From Megalobrama amblycephala (taxonomy: Eukaryota > Chordata > Actinopteri > Cypriniformes > Xenocyprididae), in the NCBI RefSeq assembly GCF_018812025.1, contig NC_063049.1, forward strand, positions 9,987,537 to 10,051,536: a stretch of DNA of 64,000 nt, in the 5' to 3' direction. A program made the position numbers and the translations under genes. The notes beneath the pieces are model-generated. The model was not told the origin of the DNA and ran no database searches. It saw nothing but the letters and a program-made list of their open reading frames with translations. Shown here piece after piece: positions 26,201 to 38,200 of this stretch (the stretch's first letter is position 1; each line of letters begins with the position of its first letter).

Positions 26201-29200
26201 TTACTTCTGATTTCATATATTTATGTACTTCTACTTATGTTCAATTGTTCTTCAAGTGTTCCGGTGTGACAGGTCACGCTGACACGTTTGTGGTTAGACA
26301 TTGGACGCCTGCCAAGTACTGTATAAGTGATGTTTTTCTGAATTAACCATTTGAATTTGAATCTGATCAAAATATGTCTATTATTCCTGATGACATTTAA
26401 AAGGGTAAGATTCGCAAAATTCCCAAAGGGGGTCAAAACAACTCTTATATCTATTTTTGACACTGGGTAAAACCATTTAACCTTTTAACAAAAACATTTG
26501 TTTGTGTGGGATGTAAATTTCCCTATATGCTCATGGTATAAAGCTGACCGGGTCATTGATAATTCAGCTTTTTCTCTCTTACTCTCCTGGGCTTCTGCTT
26601 CTCTCTTATCTGCAAATGTTTTAATTCTTTTTGATTTTTATCTATTAGATACAATACTCTGGATTTTACAATACTCTACATTTTATTATTAACTATTGAC
26701 TAATACTTTATGATGGTTATTTTACCTTTTGGTTTTATTAAGTATTTTCATTATCGATTAAAGTTTGCGTGTGAGGCTAAATTTAATTGTAATGAATAAA
26801 TAATTTTTCATCAACTTTATTTGCTGCCTGGATCTCATTTTCCCAAGTTTTTGCATCAATGTTCGTCATGCATGCTGTATGCATGCTTCGATTTATGTGA
26901 GTAAAGTATTTATTTGGATGTTAAAGTTTTATTCTGAGTGAATTTGAGGCTGTCTTCCGTGGCTAACGGCTAATGCTACACTGTTGGAGAGATTTATAAA
27001 GAATGAAGTTGTGTTTATGAATTATACAGACTGCAAGTGTTTAAAAAATGAAAATAGCGACAGCTCTTGTCTCTGTGAATACAGTAAGAAACGATGGTAA
27101 CTTTAACCTCATTTAACAGTACATTAGCAACATGCTAACGAAACATTTAGAAAGACAATTTACAAATATCAGTAAACATATCATGCTATCATGGATTATG
27201 TCAGTTATTATTGCTCCATCTGCCATTTTTTGCTGTTGTTCTTGCTTACCTAGTCTGATGATTCGGCTGTGTGCAGCTCCAGACGTTAACTGGCTGCCCT
27301 TGTGTAATCCCTTTCATAATGTTGGGAACATGGGCTGGCATTATGCAAATATTGGGGCATACACCCCGACTGTTACGTAACAGTCGGTGTTATGTTGAGA
27401 TTCGCCTGTTCTTCGGAGGTCATTTAAACAAATGAGATTTATATAAGAAGGAGGAAACAATGGAGTTTGAGACTCACTGTATGTCATTTCCATGTACTGA
27501 ACTTTTGTTATTCAACTATGCCAAGGTAAATTCAATTTTTGAATCTAGGGCACCTTTAAGTGAACTTACACACTCGAGAAAGAACACGTGTTCAGTATCA
27601 GTGTACTGATCCGTGTATTATGTCTTAAATTATGCCCTTGCATTCCTGCTGTCTGAATGTGTTTTTAATGTCAGTCAAACAACAAAAGACAAGGAAATCA
27701 CTCATTGCTCATGACGGAATAGTAACTTAATAATTAATAATGACAGGAACAGAAACAGGAACAGGAACAGGGACGTCACGTGACGTCACGTGAAAACAGA
27801 GACTACACTCACCAAAAGCAGGTTACATAAAACAATACATGACAAAGGAACATGGGGAAGACAATGGTTATAAATACAAGAACTGATGGAACACATGACT
27901 AGGACAACCAATGGGGAAGTGACACAAGGAACAAGAGAACCAATGACAGAATAAACTCAGAAAACCACATGACTATAACCAACCAAGATTACTTAATTTA
28001 TACAGTGAAGAAGATTATATGCAATGTTGTTTTACATTTTGTTAGCTACTTTATTCAATTTCTGTACCTTAAAACTGGATACATGAAAAACCTGAAAAGC
28101 TTTATTTATTTATTTGTATCTTTGTTTTACTGAATTTATTTGTGCTGCTTGATTATTTGTTCTTATTTTCTTTATTTTTATTTGACATACCGAACCGTAC
28201 CGAAACCGTGTGTCATGGGTGTTTTGGTTTTGTGTTCATGTTTTTGATTTCATGTCTTTTATTTTGTAGTTTGTTTCATTTTGCTTGTTTGTGTCATGTT
28301 TCCATTGCTCCTCATGTTCTCCCTTAGTCCATGTGTCGTGTTCTCATTGGTTGGTTGTAACGTCTGGATGGATCTGTTCAGAGTCAATAAACTTTGGAGT
28401 TTTCAGAACGCTTTTAACCTGGTGAACTTTGTTTATAAATCACTAAATCGGCGCCGGACGGCTGTGACTTTCGGCAGGTTTGTGGGCCTGCTATGGTAAA
28501 CAGAAAAGTCCAACTTCCTCACTTTGGTGACTTCAAAAGGAGCACCCCCCCCAGAGACTGACCAGATCCACATTCCAACACCCCACACACACAGGGACAC
28601 ACAAAAACACACACACAGACACATACAGAAACTCACAAACATACATTTTTGACTGTATATGTAAAATACAAATTATGCCAACATATACCCATCCTGTATT
28701 TTGTGAGCGTATGCATGTTTCCTAGTGTTTAAAGGAGTGTATTTGTGCTAGTGTGCATGATAATAGTGGAATTCTGTCTGTAAACCATAACTTCTTCCCT
28801 ATGCCTTTCCGACCTATCGAGTTTGATCTCGTTTTAAAGCTCCGGACTTGAGCTATTCATTGAGACATGTCACAAAACGGACAAATGCATTTTTCTATGT
28901 GTTTAATGATCCTGTGAAGAACGTACTCCATCTCGAAATCCGATCGGATAATCATCAAGTATGCAAATTCAGCTAGGAGACCAAACAAAGCAACTTTGCC
29001 CGCCAAATAGTGCTGCGCATCTATTGGTCGCTACAATTCAGGAGGTGTGTTAGCTTGGGTTTCCATAAAGACAACGACACACACCTTCACTGGCGCTTCT
29101 CTTCTTCTTCTCCTTTGTCTCCCGACTGACTCACGAGCACCTCGTGCACGGACGCCTCAGGTGACCGCGCTTCCCAACCACGCGCGCAGTTCGGGAGGAC

Positions 29201-32200
29201 CACTTCCTTAGACTTTCTCTCTCTTCGGCTAAGTTACTTAAGCTTAAACCTCTTTTGAAAACCCCGCCGGAGAAACCCTCTCTGAAAGGACCAACCCAGC
29301 CAGGCGCATTGAAACTGCTACACACGGACTTGAACCAATAAGCAAGTATTATCATTTATCTGAATTTGTCTAAACTGATTTCTGTGCTGGCTCTCTCTCA
29401 AAAAGGTTTAACAAAGAATTTGCTATCCTTTGATCATCTTTCTTTCCATGTCTTTTCTTCATTCTCACTCTTGTGTATATATATGTGTATACTTCTGTAT
29501 ATATTTTAGACGTATAATCTCTGTAGCCGTAGCTGCATATATTAAACACTTAATTCATGCTCGATTGTTCTGTTGTTCTTTCAACTGAAGACCAAGTCAC
29601 TTTAACGTTTTTCGATCGCTTTATGCTTTGATGCTATAATAGCAAGTTATTTTCATGGCCAGAGAATAACTCTGTTTATAATATTCTGTGAGGGACTTAG
29701 TTTGCTGGACAAACGAACAGTTTCTCTAAATAATTATTAAACCAGAACTAATCATATATGTAATTGATTATAATTCGTTGTAATTGATTCACAATATATG
29801 TTTAATTCCCCGTTGGGTCGATATATGAATCATAATTTATTCATAACCTTATGAATTATTATATTCATATTTCATCCATAAATTTATTAATAACCGCTAC
29901 ATTCGTTACATGGTTATAGTCATGTGGTTTTCTGAGTTTATTCTGTCATTGGTTCTCTTGTTCCTTGTGTCACTTCCCCATTGGTTGTCCTAGTCATGTG
30001 TTCCATCAGTTCTTGTATTTATAACCATTGTCTTCCCCATGTTCCTTTGTCATGTATTGTTTTATGTAACCTGCTTTTGGTGAGTGTAGTCTCTGTTTTC
30101 ACGTGACGTCACGTGACGTCCCTGTTCCTGTTCCTGTTCCTGTTTCTGTTCCTGTTTCTGTTCCTGTTTGTATTTTGGATTTACATTATTAAAACTGCAC
30201 TTGGGTTCTCACTACACACGCCTCCAGTGGACTCCCTGTTACACCGTGAGCCTAAAACCGTGATACAGACTGAACCGTGAGTAATCTGAACCATTGCACC
30301 CCTACTAAATGATAATGTAAATTGTTGTTGTCAATTATTTCCCATTTCTAGAATTATCAATTAGTTGATGTATTGAAATATTTTACCTGTTCCGTTGCTT
30401 TCGCGCATCACTAGTACACGCAGTGCTCAGTAATTTATGGGAGTGAAAATTGCTGAACTGAATTAGCTCCCGAAAAATGCAGGTAGTGACAACCGCATTT
30501 ACAAATTCTATGCAGTGTGTACAGAGCCAAACTGAACAACTAGTTGTTAATGACGTATTTTACAGTATTTCACAATTGCTAAAACACTAAACCCCATTCT
30601 CTGAACCCAATGCTCAGTGGCACTGTGTTACAAAATGGTAAATACAGGTGGCAAAAGTTATACACAACTACAACACAGTTGTCATCCTTTAAACACAATG
30701 ACTCAAAATTATTCACAATTATTTCTAATGATGTGATCAAACCAACTGTATAAAATAAAGGTCAGTTCAGAGTGCACAGGTGACACAGGTGCTGAATGAT
30801 GATACCAACAATAGATGGAAACAATCTGAAAAGTAGAGGAGGAAGAGTATGTGTAAGAGGATGATGAGGAGAAAGAGCAAGGGGTGTGGAGACAAGGCTG
30901 TCAAGGCTGGATCCAGCTCAGATTTTTCCCTTTGCCGGGCAAGAGACGACATTGACTGTGATGCGGAAAATGTCCTCAACAATATTCAACAATATTATTG
31001 ATCTGACAGTACTGACATTATAGGATGAGAACTGAACTAAGCTAGCCTAGATGATGACATCACTGTTTTCTGCAGAACTGCTTTATAGAGGAAAATAATT
31101 ACAGTAATTTACATAATAATTGATGGTCTTTACAATGTAAGTGAATCAACACTGAACTGACTTCAGCTGAACAATGACACTATTTTCTTAGAGCTGTACA
31201 GCCAAAATGAACCCTCTTTGCATTACTGATCATCATGTACCTGTTATCACTGTAAAGCTGCTTTGACTAGACTAGACTAGACTAGACTATACTAGACTAG
31301 ACTAGACTAGACTAGTATTTGTGTAGTATAAATTGCAATTGAAATAAAGGTGACTTGACTTGATTTAGGCCGGACCCAACATGAAGACGTGATGCTGAAG
31401 CAGAATGAATCTCTCACTCTGAACTTTGTTTTTTTGTGTGTGTGTGTGTACTGTATCATGCTTTTCATTTAGAGTTTTCTTTGACCTTTTAGTCATTTGC
31501 ATTTAGACTGCTGTATGTTGACTGCAGTATGTAAGTACTGTATATACAGACATTCAATTCTATATAATATTGGATATAATACTGTACTTGCAGTACATAC
31601 AGTATACTATATATTTACATTACTTGTGATTTCTATACATTTTATGTAATGGCAAAATGTGTTTACTGTGTTACAATATATTTTTTTCTGAAACCTCATG
31701 TTCTGGATGTTGTGTTTTCCATTTTTTAATGTAGTGTCTAATGAATGATCTGTAGTGTTTATATATTGTTTAATGTGTGTATGATCTGAAAGCTTTGTTT
31801 GATTTTGCCATAAGAGTCAGAGGTTTTGTGAAATTAGTTTGAAGTTTGGATTTGTGTTTAATGTTTTGAGAAAATGAGTGATGGTTTCAAGAAATGTGTT
31901 TTAGCAATTGTGAAATACTGTATTGTGCATCAAAAATGTTTCTGTATGTTTGAATGTGCAGTGCAAGAAATCGCAGGAAAAGCAGATGAGCCTTGACTCA
32001 TTCATGTTGCCAGATTTTGCTAGAAAAACAACAAACAAGAACAAGCCCACAATTAACAGAAATAAATCCAAATGCTTTATGCTGAAAATAAGACCAATAT
32101 TGTGACCCACAGTTTAATTACATAAAAAGCTGATTGCTTTATGAGCCAAGCTTAAAGGGGTGGTTCACAGTTTTTTTTTCTAGGCTTCATTGTGTTTATG

Positions 32201-35200
32201 GGATGCAGTTTAACATGTCTTAATGCTTTGTTTTTTAAAAAATGTTGTATTTTATATATATTTTACATTTATTCTACACCGCTGTTTCCATTGTCATTTG
32301 AACGGCCGGATTGACTTCCTGCTTCTCTGATACCACTCCCTCCGAAATATGCAATGGGCTCAGATTGGTTAGCTGGCCCAGTGTATTGTGATACGCTGAA
32401 GTGTCTGGAAACGCCACGCCCCTTACCATTAGTTGTTACACGTGCTTCAGTGGAAATGTAAATAATGGTGTCTATATTATCAATTTGAGCCTGAATCAGA
32501 CCCAAATAGCAGTATTGATGAAAAGGGTCAAGCAGAACCTCTGCAAGCATGGTTTATTTCTATTTGAATTTGTGTCAAAGTGTTTAGATGCTGTCACTTG
32601 TAAATGTTACTGCTGTTTGTTCGCTTTTAATATATGGTTTTATCCTGATTAAAGCTTTACTGTAGCCGAATACATGACTAAGTAGTAGCATTTTTGTAAA
32701 GGTATCGTTTAATTTATAGCATGAACAACTGTTTACCTATGAGGTAAACCTATAGACCTATAGACGTTTGTTGGCGTTTGTTGGAGAAGTATGCAATAGA
32801 ATTTAGCTAACTGGCTAGCGAAGCAAAACCGCATTGGTCTTTGTATACGTCCTTGATGCAACCAAAAAATAGCAACAGAACTATACATTTAAAAGACATG
32901 TACTTACAGGTTTGGGCCCATAAACAGCAGCTTCTGCGGAACTGCTTCATCTTTCAGTAATAGTCTTGGTGCAAATCCAGCATTGAACTAGGGCTGCCAC
33001 TAATGACTATTTTTATATCGATTAATCTATCAACTAATTTATCAATTAATCGATTAATCTAAATGACTAGCAGAATCTAATGTGACGAGCAGGGTGGGCG
33101 AGAGCCATGAGGGAACGGCGCGAGGCCGGTGACGCGAGTGATAATGAGCATCACCTGTGAGGCGCGGCGGCCTCGAGTCTCTCACGGAGGAGCTCCGGAG
33201 GCATAAAAGGAGGAGCAACGACAGTGAAGGACGAGAGAGGACCAGGCCTGGATATTATTTTATGTTTGTGTGGCCGGCAGATGTCCGCGAGGGTCTGCCG
33301 GCATTACTTTCGTTTTGTTCTTTGTTTATTTTGAATTAAAGTTTTGTTGAACGTTCGCCGGTTCCCGCCTCCTTCTTCCCGTATTTACAAACTGTTACAG
33401 ACTAATTTCCAACAAAAATCAACAATCTTAAGAAAATTTTATTTAGCTTGCAACTTAGGCATTCAGTAGTGTACTATAAAAAAAAGTATAAATTTGATAA
33501 TCATATTCAGGACCCTATCAGTAAGAGTCTTTCTTTGCAGGAATTCAGTCACACAACTTGGAAAACTTTTCATATTGTATATGAATAGTATTTATTAACT
33601 GTGTACATATTATTATATATAAATTTGTATTTTTAAATGTTATTCATTATGTTATTATACCGTCACGCAATCAAATGTCCTTAAAATGGGACACTTAACC
33701 GTTACAGTGGTTCTCAATTCCACTCCTCGTGACCCAAATTCTCTTACTTCAAAAAGTATTTGGGACCGTTCACGTCACGGCCGCGCCACTTTCGTCTTTC
33801 CAAAGTGCTTGAGCTCCCGTGGCGTCTGTTGTTGCTATGCAATCATGAACTGCACTCTCTACAATGACGAAGAAGTATCAGCAAAGGATAAATTGATTTC
33901 TAGCCCTTGCATTAGCTTTACTACTAGATATATTTATGGAGATGAGAAAAAAAAAAACACCCTAAACAACTATGATCAGCTGTTCGGCTGAGCCAGTGTT
34001 GCCAGATTGGAAATGTCCAAGTATCGTACCAGAAGCTCAAAATTATCGTATTTGGAAGAAAATTATCGCACATGAGTTTTTAGTATAGGTAAATTAACAA
34101 AATTAATAACTAATTATTTTTACAACAGAATAAATCAATAGGCTACCGAACTTACTTAAGCTGGACAATCACACTATTTTAGCTGCTGTACAGCCAAAAT
34201 TATGTTCCCTCTATACATTGACACAATTTGCATTGTAAACTATATAAATAAAGGTGACTTGACGAGTCAAACGTAGGCTACAGAATACAGCTATTTATCT
34301 GGACCAACAACTTTTTGACATGACCTGCAAATTACCACAATGGATAAATAACTAGGCTTACCTCAATGGGAAACAACTGGCCTAAAAGCGCTGCAGCAGG
34401 AACGTTAACTTGTGCTCGTGAGAGAGAGATGAGACTGAAGACATGCATAACAACGTTCACGTTCTCCTTACAATCATGACATAGAGGATCCGCACAGCTA
34501 GATCAATGAGTATAAGCCGATAATAACGAGCATCATTTGAAGTGTCACAAAATTCTGAAATTATCGTACATTATGGGATTTTTTTCATTATTGATCGTAC
34601 ATCGTGCAGGGGTCAAAATTATCGTACAAATACGATAATTATCGTACGTCTGGCAACACTGGGCTGAGCTTTCGATGTTGTTACGGAAAGGGCGAAGCTG
34701 GTTGGTTGGTTCTTGTCACATGCGCTGCAGTGTGGCTCACTTCGCTTCTATTATGAGCACGCTTTCTGCGCGCCTACATTTGAAATAACGAACTTGCATG
34801 CGCAAAAGCCTCGATATGTGAACGCCCCCTTTAGCAGCTTAAAGGACAGCGGATTTTAAACATTTAATTTACATTTAAACATTAATTTAATGGACAAAAA
34901 AACTTACGGTGGTTGTGGGTTTGCCTTTACCGATGGCCCATCATCCAGAATAGCCCCTATATGTTTCCTGTTCAGACGTTCATGCATCGAGCTTTTGCTG
35001 CTGTGGTATGCCAACGAAACCAGAGTGTACAAACCACCTTTTTATTATCAGCTAATTTGAAGTACTCCCATACCCTCCGGCCTTTGAAAACTTTTGCTAA
35101 CAAGCTCGTTTGACATCGCACTCGACTCTGCTTCACCCGCTATCCTTGGAAAATTTGACGAGATACACGTAACGTTAGCTCACACTAGTGGTGTGGAGGA

Positions 35201-38200
35201 AAGGAAACGGTTGTTATTTTAGTCAAAGCTTGAAAACGAAATTTAAAAGGTAAAATAATATAAAATGATCAGTCGATTAAAAATATTGAGGTCAACTAAT
35301 TATCAGCGTTGACGCAGTCAATTATATCGACCAATCACGGCAGGCCTACATTGAACTCGTGTAGATTCTGGAAGCTGTCTTCCATGCCGCATCCAGTGTA
35401 GACAGTGTTTTTTACAATCTATGGTGTAGACTATATCACTGATTATCATAATGGGTTCTATTATCTTTTGACACGTTGCGTAGCGCCGCACCGCTCGCGT
35501 CCAGTGTAGACAACTCTTCCGCTTCCATATGCCATATGACATGGCCTCGCCCACTTTGTTGCATCTTGCAGGGTTTATGATGTCACCAACCCAGGAAGAA
35601 GCTTGTTGTAGTCCAAACCGGTCTTTTTTGTAGGCATTACACTGCCATAACTTTAAAAGAAAATATCTCAGTTTGCATTGAACTTTCAGCGGTGTAACTT
35701 TGCAGATACTGTTTATGCTCAAGCAGCAACATTGCACACTAACTAAAGTTAAAAAAAGTGAAATCGCATTGAACCACCCCTTTAAACAACAACCCCAAAT
35801 GAAGTGGACATGGCAACACTGAAAGAGCATGCTCTGTGAAGCAGCCTTTCCAAGCATAAAAAAACCAAAGCCTCCATCGACTGTGCTTCAGTAAATATTG
35901 CTGAGCTTAACAAGTCTTTTGTCTTAAATTTTTATTTATTTATTTTGTTTAGAATAGTGGTTGTTATGGTTACCACATGTCAATCATTGCAGTTTCCGCC
36001 GTGAGTCATGTTCCTTACACACATGGAATGGAATCATTTAGGGGCCTCATTCCCACATTTAAATGCGTTTGTTACTGCTGAAATTTTACTGTGTCTGGCC
36101 TTAGAGTGTAGTTACATCCAAATAACACATTCTTATACATTTATTTTGTAAATAATATCTAAAACAAATCTCACTTAATTTGGATTGAGTTATTTTTATT
36201 TATTTATTTATTTAGTCTGTTGTCACACCACTTACCTCAGTATCTCCAATTTACACTTTACACTCTTTAGGCCAGTGCAGAGCAGCTTCACTCCTGAATC
36301 CTGCAGATTATTATTGTTCATGTTCAGCTCTTTCAGATTTGTATCTGATCCAAGAACTGAAGCCAGAGCTGAACAGCTTCTGTCTGTTAAATTACAATCA
36401 TTTAAACTACAAGGGAAAGAAATCACATTGCAGAATTAGATGAACACATACAATTCAATTTCTGTATACAAATATTAAATATATTTTCCATATTATATTA
36501 CAATGCAGATGAATGCATTTCTTAGATGAGACCAAAACATCATAAAATGTATTAAATGACTTACAGAGCTCTTTTGGAGGTTTTGATGACTGCCAATAAT
36601 CTAATGAGACACTTGTCTGATTTCTTGAATTTATGAAGCTCAAACTCTTCCAGCTCTTCCTCTGATGTCAACAACACAAAGTCTAAAGCAGACCACTGGG
36701 CAGGTGAAAGGTCAACAGATGAGAGACTTCCTTTGCTAAGGTGGGTCTGAATCTCATTTACTAGAGTTTGATCGTTCAGTTCATTCAGACAATAGAACAG
36801 ATTGATGGATCTCTCTGGAGACAGATTATCTTCTAATTTCTGCTTGATGTACTGAACTATTTCGTTTTTGCTTTGGTCATTGCTGTCTTGCTGTGTCAAC
36901 AAACCTCGTAGGAGTCGCCGATTGGACTGGAGCGACAGACCGAGGAGGAAGCGAAGGAAAAGGTCCAGATGTCCATTGTCACATTCGAGCACCTTGTCCA
37001 CTGCAATCTTGAGCAAATCAATCATGGCTTCATTTTTGTTTTTCTGTTCTGTTGACTCATGAACAATCACACTTTTCTTGTTGATGTCTAGAAACAGATG
37101 TGCATAAATGGCTGCAATAAACTCTTGAATGCTCAAGTGAACAAAACAGTACATGGTACCAAGAATTATCCCTCTTTCTTCCTTAAAGATCTGGGTACAC
37201 ATGCCTGAATACACTGATGCTTTACCGACGTCAATACCACAGGCTTTCAGATCTGAGTCATAGAAGATCACATTATTTTTTTCCAGCTGATGAAATGCCA
37301 GTTTCCCCAGTGAAAGAATGGCATTTTTATCCCAGGAAACATCTGGTGTGTATTCTCCATCATACTTTCGTCTGCTCTGCTGGATCTGAAAGCGGAGAAA
37401 GTGTGTGTACATTTCTGTCAAAGTATTGGGAGTGTCTTCAGTATTTGATTCCTGTAGTGTCTCATCAGCTTTTTTCAGATAATTATTTCTTTTTCCCTCT
37501 AAAATGTTCTGGAGAACAGTGGCTGAAATCCAGCAAAAGACTGGGATGTGGCACATAATAAAGAGACTCTTTGATTGTTTAACATGATCAGTGATTTCAT
37601 TGGCGATTTTCTCATCTGTGAATCTTTTTCTGAAGTACTCCTCCTTTTGCACATCATTGAATCCTCGTATCTCTGTCAGCCGGTCAATACAGTCAGGAGG
37701 AACCTTACTGGCAGCTGCTGGTCTGGTGGTGATCCAGATGAGAGCAGAAGGAAGCAGATTACCTTTAATGAGGTTCGTTAAGAGAACATCCAGAGAGGCT
37801 GGTGATGATACATCACGCAATATCTCATTATCATCAAACTTCAGAGGAAGGCGACATTCGTCCAATCCATCGAGGATGAACAGGACTTTGAATTGATTTC
37901 TTCTTGTAAGGTTCAGTCCTTTTGTCTCTGGGAAACATCGAGATATAAGACCCATCAAACTTTGTTTTTCTTTCTTCTTTAAGTTCATCTCTCTGAATGG
38001 AAGAGGAAATATGAAGCTGATATCTTGATTTTCTTTTCCTTCAGCCCAATCCAGAACAAACTTTTGCACAGAGACGGATTTTCCAATGCCAGCAACTCCT
38101 TTTGTCAGTACAGTTCTGATCTTTTTGTCTTGTTCAGGTGCTTCAAACAAATCTTTGCATTGAACTGGTATCTCTTGTGATTCATGACGCCTGGAAGCAA

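Larger units (their letters stand above)
30559..31922. mobile_element. DNA transposon with ACAGTATTTCACAATTGC termini
   Basis: TIR ACAGTATTTCACAATTGCTA at 30562 and its complement ending at about 31922. 1.36 kb, related in pattern to 24074-25015. Contains the retroposon tail at 31141-31358. Confidence 0.75.
32989..35348. mobile_element. hAT-type transposon nested in the TTAA element
   Basis: TIRs TAGGGCTGCC and TAGGCCTGCC; perfect 8-bp duplication CATTGAAC at 32981-32988 and 35349-35356. Subterminal ATCGATTAAT repeats. Contains a solo LTR and a third hAT. Confidence 0.85.
32156..35781. mobile_element. TTAA transposon with nested insertions
   Basis: TIR AGGGGTGGTTCA at 32156 and TGAACCACCCCT at 35781, TTAA at 32152-32155 and 35782-35785. 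The ORF at 35318-35857 crosses its right end and has no known domain. Confidence 0.8.

Noticed and set aside
31265..31314. CRISPR-like array
   Set aside because: A 5-bp tandem microsatellite in vertebrate DNA, without spacers.
33757..34840. MITE with GGGACCGTTCACG left and TGTGAACGCCCCC right ends
   Set aside because: Ends match only over about 10 bp and span another element; not secure enough to list.
31999..35821. An outer hAT around the 32152-35785 element (TGTTGCCAGA / TGGCAACACTG)
   Set aside because: The left end is imperfect and no 8-bp duplication was found.
35318..35857. 179-codon minus-strand ORF
   Set aside because: It crosses the right end of the TTAA transposon and the hAT target site, is Cys/Trp-rich without domain pattern, and looks like chance read-through.
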